Shown here piece after piece: positions 1 to 9,463 of a DNA stretch of 64,000 nucleotides. This stretch comes from Acinetobacter cumulans (GTDB lineage Bacteria; Pseudomonadota; Gammaproteobacteria; Pseudomonadales; Moraxellaceae). Made by a program: the position numbers and the translations under genes. A model generated the notes under the pieces. It ran no database searches and was not told the origin of the DNA. It saw only the letters and a program-made list of their open reading frames with translations. Location: NCBI RefSeq assembly GCF_003024525.3, contig NZ_CP035934.2, positions 1,054,001 through 1,118,000 on the forward strand, written 5' to 3'. Each line of letters starts with the position of its first letter. The stretch's first letter is position 1.

Positions 1-246
1 GCCACGATGGCAATTGCCGTCTCTGCATTGGGCTATTACCGTGGTGATGAAATGGTCGCTTTGGTGTTGGCACTCAGTATGATGGCAATTGTGATGTTGG
101 GTTGTTTGATTGGTATGAGTCTGCCATTTATATTAAACCGCATGGGGCTAGACCCAGCCAGTGCATCTGCACCCTTAGTGACTTCTATTTGTGACGCCTC
201 TGGTGTATTGGTGTATTTATTTATTGCCTCTCAGCTATTACTTTAA
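1..246 (+). CDS. mgtE: Magnesium transporter MgtE, C-terminal fragment
   Basis: This is the last 81 codons of a gene that begins left of the window. The visible part is strongly hydrophobic, with about two membrane helices. It contains the MgtE membrane-domain signatures LPFILNRMGLDPASASAPLVTSICD, here split as LPFILNRMGLDP and SAPLVTSICDASG, which line the Mg2+ pore in the MgtE family. It ends at TAA with no clear terminator before the next gene. The N-terminal and CBS domains of the family lie outside the window and were not seen, so this is called from the pore motif only. Confidence 0.88.
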   Translation, partial: ATMAIAVSALGYYRGDEMVALVLALSMMAIVMLGCLIGMSLPFILNRMGLDPASASAPLVTSICDASGVLVYLFIASQLLL

Positions 247-307
247 GTAAGTTACTATGGATTTATAACTTATGTTTTGCCTGATTTAATCGCATTTGGA
301 CAATACA

Positions 308-904
308 ATGACCGAAAATAAACAGATTAAAAATCTTGAAAAAAAATTGTCAGAGCAAGAGGTGATTCGCTTAGAACGTGACTTGGCTAAATTTGCCAAC
401 ATGATGGACTCTGTCATAAGGATTCCATTTACCAAGCAAGGCGTAGGTGCGGATGCTGCTTTAAGTACCATTCCAATTGCAGGAGACATCGCAGGTTTTG
501 TTTTGACCTGTTATGCCATTATGAAAGCCAAGCAAATTGGTGTACCACAGCAAAAACTAAACCCTGTGATGAAAATGGCAATGTTAGATGCTGTTGTGGG
601 CTTTATTCCTATTGTAGGAACGGTATTTGATGTTTTTATTCGTCCAAGTCGCAAGGCCTTAGATGTGGTACATACGCATATTCGTGAAGAATATCAAATT
701 CGTAGTGATACACATGTGGTGCATCCTTTCTTGCACGAACAATTAGAACAGAAACAGCAACATTCAGCTTTTTGGCGTAATCCAATTGTGGCGTGGATCT
801 GGATTCATATTCCAGACTTGTTGGGGCTGTTGTTCATTGTATTATTTTTATTTGCGATGTGGATGGGTGGTGTTTGGTTGTGGCAATGGATACAGCATTT
901 TTAA
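308..904 (+). CDS. DUF4112 family membrane protein
   Basis: This 198-residue protein carries a DUF4112 domain at about residues 35-125, with paired glycine/proline-rich hydrophobic segments (STIPIAGDIAGF and DAVVGFIPIVGTVFDV) typical of that family. One further strong transmembrane helix sits near the C-terminus (LLGLLFIVLFLFAMWMGGV). The function of DUF4112 proteins is unknown. An upstream in-frame TTG at 296 exists, but the ATG at 308 is the more likely start; neither has a strong ribosome-binding site. The gene ends at a bidirectional terminator shared with htpX. Confidence 0.82.
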   Translation: MTENKQIKNLEKKLSEQEVIRLERDLAKFANMMDSVIRIPFTKQGVGADAALSTIPIAGDIAGFVLTCYAIMKAKQIGVPQQKLNPVMKMAMLDAVVGFIPIVGTVFDVFIRPSRKALDVVHTHIREEYQIRSDTHVVHPFLHEQLEQKQQHSAFWRNPIVAWIWIHIPDLLGLLFIVLFLFAMWMGGVWLWQWIQHF

Positions 905-936
905 ATGTGATGTATTTAAACAACAATACAGACATT

Positions 937-966
937 AAAAAAGCCTCCGCGAAGGAGGCTTTTTTC
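937..966. terminator. Bidirectional terminator between DUF4112 gene and htpX
   Basis: A GC-rich hairpin (AAGCCTCC-GCGA-GGAGGCTT) is flanked by an A-run on the left and a T-run on the right. It can therefore end transcription from both converging genes. Confidence 0.88.
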
Positions 967-986
967 ATCGAATACTTAAGCTAACA

Positions 987-1892
987 TTATGGGCAATCTA
1001 ATTGCTGTAATGCGGCAACACGTTGTTCGATCGTTGGGTGAGTTTGGAACAAAGCAGCTAAACTAAAACCTTCTTCACGTCCTGCAGAAATCGCAAAAGC
1101 TTTCATTTCTTTAGGCATCGCATCTGGCATTTCAGATTCTGCTTGTAAACGTAACAATGCAGAAATCATGGCTTGTTTGCCTGCTAGGCGAGCACCCGCT
1201 TCGTCAGCGCGGTATTCACGATAACGCGAGAACCACATCACGATAGATGAAGCAAGAATACCAAACACGATATCCAGCACAATCGTAATCACAAAATAAG
1301 CGATACCAGGTGCTTCACCTTCTTCGCGACCAAAGACATTACGGTCAATAAAATCGCCTGCAACACGTGCAAAGAACATCACAAAGGCGTTGACTACACC
1401 TTGAACCAAAGCCAAGGTCACCATGTCGCCATTGGCTACGTGGCCAATTTCATGTGCCAATACAGCGCGAAGTTCGTCTTTGTTCATACGTTCTAGCAAA
1501 CCCGTTGAAACAGCGACAAGTGCGTCGTTTTTGTTCCAACCTGTTGCGAAAGCGTTAGATTGATAAGAGGGGAAAATACCAACTTCAGGCATTTTAATGC
1601 CAGCACGTTGCGCAAGTTGAGCAACTTCTTGTAAAAGCCACGCTTCAGCTTGGCTACGCGGTGCGTTCGGGTCGATAATTTCAGTACCAGTGGTTTTTTT
1701 CGCCATCCATTTAGACATGAATAGAGAAATTAAAGAACCAACCATACCAAACACAAAACAGATTACCATTAGGTTGCCAAGCTGTAAGCCGCCTGCGCCG
1801 TGGTAACTGCCGACACCGAAGAGTGACAAAATAATGCCAGCTACAATCAGTACCGCGAGGTTGGTTAGCAAGAACAAACCAATCCGCATCAT
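987..1892 (-). CDS. htpX: Membrane zinc metalloprotease HtpX
   Basis: HtpX is an inner-membrane M48 metalloprotease that helps degrade misfolded membrane proteins under envelope or heat stress. The 301-residue protein starts MMRIGLF as in other HtpX proteins and has two N-terminal membrane helices (about residues 5-25 and 38-58). The zinc site HEIGH lies near residue 147, and the third ligand region EYRADEAGA follows further on. Two more hydrophobic segments lie between these. A GAGGA ribosome-binding site precedes the first ATG. The length matches the family (E. coli about 293). Confidence 0.97.
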   Translation of the reverse strand: MMRIGLFLLTNLAVLIVAGIILSLFGVGSYHGAGGLQLGNLMVICFVFGMVGSLISLFMSKWMAKKTTGTEIIDPNAPRSQAEAWLLQEVAQLAQRAGIKMPEVGIFPSYQSNAFATGWNKNDALVAVSTGLLERMNKDELRAVLAHEIGHVANGDMVTLALVQGVVNAFVMFFARVAGDFIDRNVFGREEGEAPGIAYFVITIVLDIVFGILASSIVMWFSRYREYRADEAGARLAGKQAMISALLRLQAESEMPDAMPKEMKAFAISAGREEGFSLAALFQTHPTIEQRVAALQQLDCP

Positions 1893-2026
1893 TGAGAAAA
1901 TCCTCGTATTATGGAAAAATAATCTGATCTACAAATCATAATCATTAAGTTCAATATGAGGTGAAAGTCTAATAATTTCAAGAAATAATTAGTAAATCTC
2001 TCAGAAAAAAGAAAAATGCTGTCTTT

Positions 2027-2902
2027 TTAATCTTTAAAATAGATATGTGCAGAGGCAGTCGCATTGGCCGTGGTATAGGAGCCTGGTGCATCAGTAAAGC
2101 TATTGCTCGCATTTTGAATTACATGACGCTGATATTTATTACTGGCTTTAAGTTCAGTCGATGTTTCATTTTGCTCATAATTGGCTGAGCTAGCAATGAT
2201 TTTGCCTGCACCTGAATTTGATGCCGTACTGGTATTGTAATCGCTGATTGTACTTGCGCCGTTTGCATATAAGTTGTTATAGCGACTGGTCACACGGCGT
2301 ACATAGTCTTGTGTTTCACGAAAAGGTGGCACACCGCCGTACTTTTGCACATTGCCTTCTCCTGCATTATAACCAGCTAAAACTAAAGACGTGTTGCCAT
2401 TAAAGCGCTTGGTTAACCATGCCAAGTAACGTGCACCTGCCATAATGTTTTGAAATGGATCATAAGCATTTGACACATTAAAGCGTCGAGCTGTTGCTGG
2501 CATCAGTTGCATTAGACCTTGGGCACCGACTGGGGAACGGGCATTCACATTAAAGCCAGATTCAGTATGCATGACGGCTTTAATTAAACCTTCAGAAACA
2601 CCGTGTTGTTGAGCGGCCTGTTTAATAATGTGGTCGAAGGCATTTTTGTTACGGCTATAGCTGGGCAAAACTGAAGATTCGTTTGATCCCCAGTTATTAT
2701 AAGTGTGGATATTACTGTCTGGATAATAGGTCACTTTCACTTTTGTGAGTGATTTATCTGCACTTTGACGGTTGGTGAGTAGGGTGCTGCCTTGTTTATC
2801 TTTATAAATATAAATTTTTCCTGCATGGCTTATTTCAACCATGCCGAAAGACAGTACTGATCCCAAAATGCAAAATGCAAAATTTTTTGATTTATTTTTC
2901 AT
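2027..2902 (-). CDS. Lytic transglycosylase, DUF4124 plus SLT domain
   Basis: This is a secreted peptidoglycan lytic transglycosylase of 291 residues from the ATG chosen here. That start gives a proper signal peptide (MKNKSKNFAFCILGSVLSFG, ending near SHA-GK); a non-ATG start 39 bases upstream would bury it. A DUF4124-like domain (KIYIYKDKQGSTLLTN) comes first. The SLT domain follows, with catalytic Glu in HTESGFN, then GAQGLMQLMPATA and AGYNAGEGNV. The C-terminal 70 residues are low-complexity, rich in Ser, Asn and Ala. It stands alone between htpX and a long intergenic region. Confidence 0.9.
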   Translation of the reverse strand: MKNKSKNFAFCILGSVLSFGMVEISHAGKIYIYKDKQGSTLLTNRQSADKSLTKVKVTYYPDSNIHTYNNWGSNESSVLPSYSRNKNAFDHIIKQAAQQHGVSEGLIKAVMHTESGFNVNARSPVGAQGLMQLMPATARRFNVSNAYDPFQNIMAGARYLAWLTKRFNGNTSLVLAGYNAGEGNVQKYGGVPPFRETQDYVRRVTSRYNNLYANGASTISDYNTSTASNSGAGKIIASSANYEQNETSTELKASNKYQRHVIQNASNSFTDAPGSYTTANATASAHIYFKD

Positions 2903-3403
2903 TGTCGTCGTCGAAAAAACTTCTGTCCCCAAACAGTACAAATAGAGTGTAGCAAAAATAAAAGCGATGAAAAGCTTTGATCTGTTTATTTATCGGCTAG
3001 TTTGTAAAAAGCAAGTCATTTTGCTGATTCAATAATCAAAAAAAATATTTATTTTTTTTTAATGAGCATAACTTGACACATTTAAGGTATTGATATTTAA
3101 GGAATATTAAATTGATCAAAAAATGATCAATCTAAATGAAAGCCTTAAAATAAGGGTGGATCAAGCTGTCAAGCCTTTTAGAATCCACAAAGTTATCCAC
3201 AGCTTTTGTGGAAAACTGTGGAAAAGTCCAAAAGATAAGCATCTTGGCTAAAAAACAGACGCAAGCGTTCAAATTTACCGCGCTTCGATTACTTGATTAT
3301 GACTGTATTTTGACAATTTATGGAATTTACATTCTTTTAATGCGGTGAGAGAGCGAATCAGCTAAAATTGCGCGGTTATTTTATTTATGGGTTAATCTCG
3401 TCT
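2903..3403. other. Intergenic region with GATC sites, AT tract and DnaA-box-like cluster
   Basis: There is no gene in these 500 bases. The stretch holds a long A/T run at about 3040-3060, several GATC sites, a cluster of DnaA-box-like 9-mers at 3182-3226 and a TTGACA element at 3310-3315 that may belong to the ttcA promoter. The promoters of the divergent transglycosylase and ttcA genes must lie here. Confidence 0.6.
3182..3228. promoter_or_regulatory. Cluster of DnaA-box-like sites
   Basis: A perfect DnaA box TTATCCACA lies at 3193-3201. Beside it are two inverted near-matches (TTGTGGAAA and TGTGGAAAA) and a partial AATCCACAA, all within 47 bases. The sequence matches are seen directly. A role in DnaA binding or titration is inferred; neighbouring genes do not suggest the chromosome origin. 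Confidence 0.45.
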
Positions 3404-4333
3404 ATGTACTCGCCAGTTGAGTCCGAACAAGGATTTAATTTCAAGCCTGAACTGCCTACCAGCTCAGCTTACTATCGTTTGCTGAAAAAGCTCCGTCGCC
3501 AAGTCGGTCATGCGATCCGCGATTTTAAAATGATCGAAGATGGTGACAAGGTTATGGTGTGTATTTCTGGTGGTAAAGACAGTTATACCTTGCTGGATAT
3601 CTTGCTTCAGTTTAAACGCATTGCGCCAATCAACTTTGATGTGGTTGCAGTTAACCTTGACCAAAAACAGCCAGGTTTCCCTGAAGAAGTACTGCCACGT
3701 TATTTAGAAGAAAATAACATTCCGTACTATATCTTGGAAAAAGACACTTATAGCATCACAAAAAAACTTACCCCTGAAGGTAAAACTTATTGTGCTGTGT
3801 GTTCTCGTTTACGTCGTGGTTCTTTGTATGGTTTTGCGCAAGAAATTGGTGCAACTAAAGTGGCTTTAGGTCATCATCGTGATGATATCTTGGCGACTTT
3901 CTTTTTGAACTTGTTCCATGGCGGTAGCTTAAAAGCGATGCCACCAAAACTTTTATCTTCGGATAAAAAGAATATCTTGATTCGTCCACTGGCTTATGTG
4001 GAAGAAAAAGACATTATCAAATATGCTGAAATGCGCAAGTTTCCAATCATTCCATGTAACTTATGTGGCTCGCAAGAAAACTTACAGCGTGCCATATTGA
4101 ACGATATGCTTCGTAGCTGGGATAAAGAATATCCAAAACGTTTGCACAGCATTTTTGGTGCATTGCAAAATGTATCACCATCACAATTGGCTGACCGAGA
4201 ATTATTTGATTTCGAAGCGCTAGATAGTGAACGTGAGTTTGACTTCAAAGAGGGTGCATGCTCAACTGAAGAAGCACCAGAAGGCGAAAGCAAACGCATT
4301 AACATGGTGAATTTAGGTTTTGTTGCGGACTAA
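3404..4333 (+). CDS. ttcA: tRNA 2-thiocytidine(32) synthetase TtcA
   Basis: TtcA thiolates cytidine 32 of certain tRNAs using ATP and an Fe-S cluster. The 309-residue protein shows the PP-loop SGGKDS near residue 55. It also has the two cysteine pairs CAVC and CNLC that hold the cluster, and the GHHRDD motif between them. The ATG at 3404 ([10 protein letters not shown]) is chosen over an upstream TTG at 3368 because orthologues begin at this point. A separate terminator follows, so it appears monocistronic. Confidence 0.97.
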   Translation: MYSPVESEQGFNFKPELPTSSAYYRLLKKLRRQVGHAIRDFKMIEDGDKVMVCISGGKDSYTLLDILLQFKRIAPINFDVVAVNLDQKQPGFPEEVLPRYLEENNIPYYILEKDTYSITKKLTPEGKTYCAVCSRLRRGSLYGFAQEIGATKVALGHHRDDILATFFLNLFHGGSLKAMPPKLLSSDKKNILIRPLAYVEEKDIIKYAEMRKFPIIPCNLCGSQENLQRAILNDMLRSWDKEYPKRLHSIFGALQNVSPSQLADRELFDFEALDSEREFDFKEGACSTEEAPEGESKRINMVNLGFVAD

Positions 4334-4349
4334 GTTCTAAAGGCATTCA

Positions 4350-4380
4350 AAAAAGCATCTGAAACTCAGGTGCTTTTTTT
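4350..4380 (+). terminator. ttcA terminator
   Basis: The hairpin AGCATCTGA-AAC-TCAGGTGCT (one G-U pair) is followed by seven T residues. Confidence 0.85.
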
Positions 4381-4556
4381 ATGTATTTGATTTTATTCAT
4401 TGTTGTATGGTTTTGATTAAAATTGAACGGTGCGTGCAAAATTCTTTAGCTATTTTGCAGGTGATCATGCTATAACAAGCGACAAGCAAAAAATGCTTCT
4501 TTTAAAATGCTGTCTGGATAGGCTGCACACACGAACAAAGAGATTGAGGATAGAAC

Positions 4557-4940
4557 ATGCCAGCTTTTTTAACTGACGATTGGTTTTCGACTGTAGAAAC
4601 TCTAACTGCTCAAGCAGGTGACTTAAACTTACCACCAGCTCTGGCAAATCTTGCGATTAATTTGGTTGTTGCAGACGCTTCTGGCAATACTGAATTGTCT
4701 TTAGACGGTGGCGCAATTAAAAAAGGCTTATCTGCAAACGCAAAAACAACGCTAAACATGGATGCTGAAACTTTACGTAAAGTATTCCTTGAGTTTGATA
4801 TGGCTGCAGCTATGCAAGCATTCATGACAGGCAAAATAAAAGTTCAAGGTGACATGTCACAATTGATGGCACTGCAAACTGCAAAGCCTAGCCAAGAACA
4901 AAAAGACTTATTCAAAAAAGTACTTGAGCAAACGGCTTAA
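4557..4940 (+). CDS. SCP2 sterol-binding domain protein
   Basis: This is a small 127-residue soluble protein with no signal peptide. It matches the SCP-2 sterol/lipid-carrier fold: an N-terminal helix (residues 5-30), beta-strand segments with the pattern SLDGGAIKKGLS and AKTTLNMDAETL, and a final helix with the conserved FMTGKIKVQGDMSQLM stretch. Members of this family bind lipids or acyl-CoA; the ligand here is unknown. It stands alone between terminators. The family call rests on the GKIKVQGD motif and on size. Confidence 0.85.
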   Translation: MPAFLTDDWFSTVETLTAQAGDLNLPPALANLAINLVVADASGNTELSLDGGAIKKGLSANAKTTLNMDAETLRKVFLEFDMAAAMQAFMTGKIKVQGDMSQLMALQTAKPSQEQKDLFKKVLEQTA

Positions 4941-4972
4941 GACTCATGAGATGAAGTGAATCACTTCAAATC

Positions 4973-5005
4973 AAAAAAGCTTACCCTTGGGTAAGCTTTT
5001 TTTTT
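4973..5005. terminator. Bidirectional terminator after SCP2 gene
   Basis: The stem AAGCTTACCC / GGGTAAGCTT has A residues before it and a long T-run after it. It lies between converging genes. Confidence 0.88.
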
Positions 5006-5036
5006 CGATCTTTGAGCGAGGCGTATAAAACTAGCT

Positions 5037-6149
5037 TTAGATATTCACCAATTGCGGTGTGGTCTTAATATGCTCTAAATAGGCACGGATACGTGTGACA
5101 TATTGTACAGCTTGACGATAACGACCATTGCTGGCTTTGTTACGGTCTAAATAAGTGTAGAGGTTCACCCATTTGTTTGGATTTTTACCCTGAGCTTTAA
5201 TTTTGCTTTGCAATTGCGAAACTGCACCTGGCCCCATGTTATATGCAACCAATGCATACCAGTTACGGTCAGGCATTGGGATATGTGCATATCGTGCCAG
5301 CATTTGATCATAGTACTTCGCACCGCCTTGGATGCTTTGCGCTGGATCTGTGCGATTACTTACACCCATTGCTTTCGCTGTGCTGTTGGTCAGCATCATC
5401 AGCCCGCGTACGCCAGTAGGTGATACAGAGTCCGGTTTTAAATATGACTCTTGATAACCAATAGCTGCCAATAAATGCCAGTCAAGATTATATTGCTGTG
5501 CAGTTTTCTTAAAGCTTGCCTTATATATAGGCATACGTTTGCTCAGATCCCGTTGGATCGTGTTGAGCGCATCTTGCTTTAAAACATTACGATTATAAAA
5601 AGATGCTAATTGCCCAATAGAACCATTTTGCTTTGCACGGCAAATAAAACCACTTGCAGTTTGGCTAAGTGGATCACTGGCGTCTTTAAAAACCCAATTC
5701 AGGTTGCTATTTAAGCCATTTTTTTGCAGTGAAACGGTATCGCCACAGCTCGCAGAAAATGAAGTTAAATGCTTAGCTTCAATCGATTGAATGCTACTGG
5801 TGGTCATGGCGAAGTTGGCTTGACCTTTAGATACCATTTTTAAAGCGGTTGCATTGTCTGGAACAATTTTAAAATCAAGTTTTACATTGATGCTTTCTGC
5901 ATAGTTGCGCGCAAGATCATAACCAAAGCCATGTAAGTGCTGGCCATCTTTAAAGGCAGTGCTTACATCTGCAACTGATACGACAATTAGTTTGTTGCTA
6001 TTTACAACCGAATCATATTGATGGGTTGTCTTACTTGCATTAATACTGTGAAACGGAATTAAGACAGTACTAAATACAAATGCTTTTAAAGGGAGAGAGT
6101 TTAAAGAGTTAAGGCAAAGCCTCGACCCAGAAGTTGAACTACTGTGCAT
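5037..6149 (-). CDS. MltF-like lytic transglycosylase with solute-binding domain
   Basis: This 370-residue exported protein joins two domains, as in membrane-bound transglycosylase F. An N-terminal region (about 50-210) resembles a family 3 solute-binding domain (FGYDLARNYAESINVKLDF). A C-terminal SLT domain (about 220-350) has catalytic Glu in GYQESYLKP, then PTGVRGLMMLT and AYNMGPGAV. A hydrophobic segment near residues 22-38 is probably the signal peptide or anchor. The binding domain is shorter than in E. coli MltF (518 residues overall), so symbol mltF is not assigned. It is monocistronic. Confidence 0.85.
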   Translation of the reverse strand: MHSSSTSGSRLCLNSLNSLPLKAFVFSTVLIPFHSINASKTTHQYDSVVNSNKLIVVSVADVSTAFKDGQHLHGFGYDLARNYAESINVKLDFKIVPDNATALKMVSKGQANFAMTTSSIQSIEAKHLTSFSASCGDTVSLQKNGLNSNLNWVFKDASDPLSQTASGFICRAKQNGSIGQLASFYNRNVLKQDALNTIQRDLSKRMPIYKASFKKTAQQYNLDWHLLAAIGYQESYLKPDSVSPTGVRGLMMLTNSTAKAMGVSNRTDPAQSIQGGAKYYDQMLARYAHIPMPDRNWYALVAYNMGPGAVSQLQSKIKAQGKNPNKWVNLYTYLDRNKASNGRYRQAVQYVTRIRAYLEHIKTTPQLVNI

Positions 6150-7316
6150 GTTGTCTCCGCTACAAGTAATTTATGCCCTAAAAAGTGAAGACAAAAAATG
6201 CCTCATACTTTCTCAAGTTTGATAAATTCAATAAGGGTTGGGCAGTCATGAACGTCATTCAGAATGACTAGGAAAAAATGGGAAATATGTAGAATTTCTA
6301 CACTGATGAAAAAACAAATTCGCTTAAAAGATGTGCGCATAATAAAGAGCAAAAAAATGCTTGTCAAATTTTGTACGAAAATATTTAAAAATTAACAATA
6401 TAAGTTATTGAAATAAATAAATAAAAAAAATTGCAAAATATGGTGGTACAAGTGTTGTGTTAAAAGTGAGCGAATTGTGTAAATTTTGATACTTGAAAAT
6501 GAAAGTAAATATGTCAAAAAATCTTATTAAATTGAAAATGTCATTCTTCAAAAAATGACCTGAAACGAGGCTGTTTTGTATCTTAAATGGACTTATTTTA
6601 TGCGTTAAATAAACTCAGATTTTACGTATATTACAGTGTATTTGATGGTTCAATTTAAACTTTGGAGTATTGGGCTACTTTTAAAAAAAATGCACTAAAT
6701 ATGCAATAAATAACAACGAGATATTGTTGTATGCTTGATTGTAAAAATAGACAAAATTAACTTGTTTTATAGGTGAAAACGATAGTTGTAAATAAGCCAT
6801 TAACAGTACAACGAGCTTAAGCGATAACTACCGATAAGATTAGGCCATCATGAGAGCTTTAAAAACTGAGATTTTTAAATAAAATTCAGGATGTATATAT
6901 GAAGAAAAGAGTTGATCTAATGTATGAAATTTATGCAAATTTTAGTGTTCAGCTTGATAAGTAAAAATTGCTGTGCTTTTGCAGGAAATAACAGCCAATC
7001 ATGTCCCATTTTTCATTGACACTTTTTAGTCATATTTACGATTTTAGCTATTAAAAATTTGATGCCTATATTTGATAGATCCCTGATCCATAAATGTCGC
7101 TGTATTAAGGCTAGCCATTTAAAGCATTCTTGATGCTATTTGATTTGCAGAGCAAGTCTGTCGTTGAGAATCTGGATTTGGACGGAATTCCACATATAGG
7201 AGGACTGTATTTGAAAGGAAGAAAACTTTGTTTGTGAAGGAATCTAATGATTAAAATTGAAAGATGAAAAATATTCACTTATAGTGTTTGCATTGATTAT
7301 TACATCTAGATCTCCC
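6150..7316. other. Long AT-rich non-coding region upstream of metR
   Basis: About 1.17 kb lies here without a convincing gene. The longest sensible small frame (a 21-codon one starting near 6900) is too short to support. The stretch is very AT-rich with many short A and T runs. A GGAGG at about 7200-7204 is followed by only short open frames. It may be a decayed gene or contain unrecognised RNA; no repeat or terminator-quality hairpin was recognised. Confidence 0.5.
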
Positions 7317-8234
7317 ATGATTGAACTTCGTCATTTAAAAACGCTGATTGCTTTAAGAGAGCATGGCTCTTTGGTATCAGCAGCCAATGATTTGTGTCTC
7401 ACACCTTCTGCGATTTCGCATCAACTTAAAGAGCTTGACCATTGGTTTGGTGTTGAGGTGGTTAACCGTCGCAGTCGCCCGGTAAGTTTTTCCAATGTAG
7501 GGCAACGTTTATTAAAGTTAGCCGATGAAATTTTACCTCAAGTGCAAATTGCCCAATCGGATATTACGCGTATTGTGCATGGGCAAACGGGTCGAATTAC
7601 TTTTTCTTCAGAATGTCATAGTTGTTTTGATTGGCTCATGCCTTTGCTTAATCAATATCGCCAGCAGTATCCAGATGTCGATTTAGACTTTGCCTCAGGT
7701 TTTGAGGCGAATCCGCATGAACTGTTACAAACAGGGGAGTTTGACTTATTAATTACTGCGGATCCTATTGCACTAAAAGGCATTGAATATTTTCCCATCT
7801 TTGAATATGAATCACGTTTAGTTTTGTCGAATACGCATCCCTTAGTTAGAGCGAAAGATATTACGGTACAAGAGCTTGCAGATGAAACATTGGTAACTTA
7901 CCCCGTCGATAAGCATCGTTTGGATATTATGTCGCGCTTGTTTATACCTGCAAATATTTTGCCGAAGCAAATCCGTACCACAGATTTAACGCAAATGTTA
8001 ATTCAATTGGTCGCAAGTGGTAGAGGTATTGCTGCTTTACCTGATTGGGTGGTAAATGAATATGAACAAAAAGGCTGGGTGACTTCACGCCGTTTAGATT
8101 GTGTGTCAGCAACGGGTTTGCGTCGCACCTTATATGCTGGCTATCGAACTGAAGAGAAAGAAAAAGATTATTTTGAAGGCTTTTTAAAACAGCTAGATAA
8201 ATTTTCTAAGAAGCGCACCATTTACTATGTATAA
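7317..8234 (+). CDS. metR: LysR-family regulator MetR
   Basis: MetR is the homocysteine-responsive LysR-type activator of methionine synthesis genes. The 305-residue protein begins MIELRHLKTL, as E. coli MetR does (MIEVKHLKTL), followed by the winged HTH (residues 1-60, SAISHQLKELD). Diagnostic MetR segments are ECHSCFDWLMPLL and GIAALPDWVV. A longer frame from TTG at 7257 exists, but the ATG matches the family start. The usual target metE is not in this window, so it acts on a distant gene. Confidence 0.92.
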   Translation: MIELRHLKTLIALREHGSLVSAANDLCLTPSAISHQLKELDHWFGVEVVNRRSRPVSFSNVGQRLLKLADEILPQVQIAQSDITRIVHGQTGRITFSSECHSCFDWLMPLLNQYRQQYPDVDLDFASGFEANPHELLQTGEFDLLITADPIALKGIEYFPIFEYESRLVLSNTHPLVRAKDITVQELADETLVTYPVDKHRLDIMSRLFIPANILPKQIRTTDLTQMLIQLVASGRGIAALPDWVVNEYEQKGWVTSRRLDCVSATGLRRTLYAGYRTEEKEKDYFEGFLKQLDKFSKKRTIYYV

Positions 8235-8302
8235 AGTAAGCTTAGCTTTACCTACAAATACATACACAGTGTTTGGGGTTTAATGGCAATCTTGAATTGA
8301 GA

Positions 8303-8782
8303 TTAGGCTGGTACATCATATTGAATTTGAATGATATACCAGCTTTTTTTACCATTCGGTGTTTGTACTTGTATTTCATCATCGATGGATTTGCCTAAGC
8401 AGGCTTTGGCTACAGGAGATTGCAAAGAGATATAATCTTTACGCCCATATATTTCTTCATCACCGACAATACGAAATTTAATGCGTTCAGCATCATCATT
8501 TTCGAGTTCAACCCACGCGCCAAAATATGCTTTACCAGCTTGCTCTGGGCTGTATTCGACTTTATGTGCCACTTCAAACAGCTTGGTTAAAAAGCGAATA
8601 CGACGGTCAATTTCACGTAGCTTTCTTTTGTTGTAGTGGTAGTCAGCATTTTCTGAGCGATCGCCAAGACTGGCAGCCCAAGACACAATTTTGGTGATTT
8701 CAGGACGTTCCTTACGAACCAAATCGTTTAACTCATCTTGTAGTCGTTGATAACCTTCAGCTGTGAGTAGTTTTCGATTCAA
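8303..8782 (-). CDS. greB: Transcription elongation factor GreB
   Basis: GreB stimulates RNA polymerase to cut backtracked transcripts. The 159-residue protein has the N-terminal coiled coil (residues 1-75, with SLGDRSENADYHYNK at the tip carrying acidic residues) and the C-terminal FKBP-like domain (FRIVGDEEIYGRKDYIS). The start is a TTG at 8782, which gives MNRKLLTAEGY aligned exactly with E. coli MKTPLVTREGY and sits 8 bases from a GGAGA site. An upstream TTG at 8797 would overlap that site. Confidence 0.95.
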   Translation of the reverse strand: MNRKLLTAEGYQRLQDELNDLVRKERPEITKIVSWAASLGDRSENADYHYNKRKLREIDRRIRFLTKLFEVAHKVEYSPEQAGKAYFGAWVELENDDAERIKFRIVGDEEIYGRKDYISLQSPVAKACLGKSIDDEIQVQTPNGKKSWYIIQIQYDVPA

Positions 8783-9015
8783 AAGATTTGTCTCCAATTT
8801 GTGTGATAAACGATGCCGTAGTAAGAATGAGCTGTTATCGGCTTGCTACTATCATAGGGCGCTGAAGCTGAATATCAAGCGCTTTGATTTGAAAGATCTT
8901 ATTCGATTCAGCACGGAGTTTTTGCTGATCGTTTCCTCACAAGCGATATGTACAGTTGTGGAATGAGTATTTTGTTTTTATTTTGAGCACTCAAACCGAA
9001 ATTGTTGAAAAATAA

Positions 9016-9044
9016 TTGCCAAGCACTCATTTTATTTATATGAT
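9016..9044 (+). promoter_or_regulatory. Promoter of first tRNA-Ser gene
   Basis: A -35 TTGCCA at 9016-9021 and a -10 TATGAT at 9039-9044 are separated by 17 bases. They lie 9 bases before the mature tRNA. The same two hexamers with the same spacing precede the second copy. Confidence 0.75.
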
Positions 9045-9053
9045 GCGCAACAT

Positions 9054-9144
9054 GGAAGCGTGGCAGAGCGGTTTAATGCACCGGTCTTGAAAACCGACGA
9101 GGGCTTATACCCCTCCGTGAGTTCGAATCTCACCGCTTCCGCCA
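9054..9144 (+). tRNA. tRNA-Ser (UGA), copy 1
   Basis: This 91-base tRNA includes an encoded CCA. The acceptor stem GGAAGCG pairs with CGCTTCC. The anticodon loop CTTGAAA gives anticodon TGA, reading UCA codons. A long variable arm (GAGGG/CCCTC) marks it as a serine tRNA, and the T-loop is TTCGAAT. The outermost anticodon-stem pair (27-43) is a C-A mismatch. It is identical to the copy at 9464. Confidence 0.98.
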
Positions 9145-9150
9145 AATTCA

Positions 9151-9180
9151 AAAAACCCAATCGAAAGATTGGGTTTTTTT
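9151..9180 (+). terminator. Terminator of first tRNA-Ser
   Basis: The stem AAACCCAATC / GATTGGGTTT has a GAAA tetraloop and a T-run. It begins 6 bases after the encoded CCA. Confidence 0.9.
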
Positions 9181-9425
9181 ATACTTGGAATTTTATTTGT
9201 TGTTGATAGCAAAGTCGTCTTAAAATGCTCACGCTAAGATGACGTCTATTTCTAAGGCAAAATCCACGCTTGTATTTTGTTTTATAAAGACGCTAACGAT
9301 CTAGAACACAATGCTGAGTAAGACATTTAAATGTACATGAATGCCTAAAAAACATGTCGCTCTCGTTGAATTGAATAAAAAATAATTAAACAGTGCTAAA
9401 TTACTATGAAATATCTGAAAAATAT

Positions 9426-9454
9426 TTGCCATTCTGAAAGAATATTTATATGAT
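9426..9454 (+). promoter_or_regulatory. Promoter of second tRNA-Ser gene
   Basis: TTGCCA (9426-9431) and TATGAT (9449-9454) are 17 bases apart, the same layout as for copy 1, while the spacer sequence differs. Confidence 0.75.
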
Positions 9455-9463
9455 AGCGCCCAT

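Noticed and set aside
2903..3403. Chromosome origin (oriC) because of DnaA boxes, A/T tract and GATC sites
   Set aside because: The flanking genes are a transglycosylase and ttcA. dnaA, dnaN, rpmH or other origin neighbours are absent, and only one box is perfect.
3994..4305. 103-codon frame opposite ttcA
   Set aside because: It is a shadow of ttcA, Ser-rich because of the antisense of acidic codons, with no start signal.
6900..6965. 21-codon frame starting MKKRVDLMYEIY in the metR upstream region
   Set aside because: It is too short and isolated. AGGA lies upstream, but the region is AT-rich with many chance frames.
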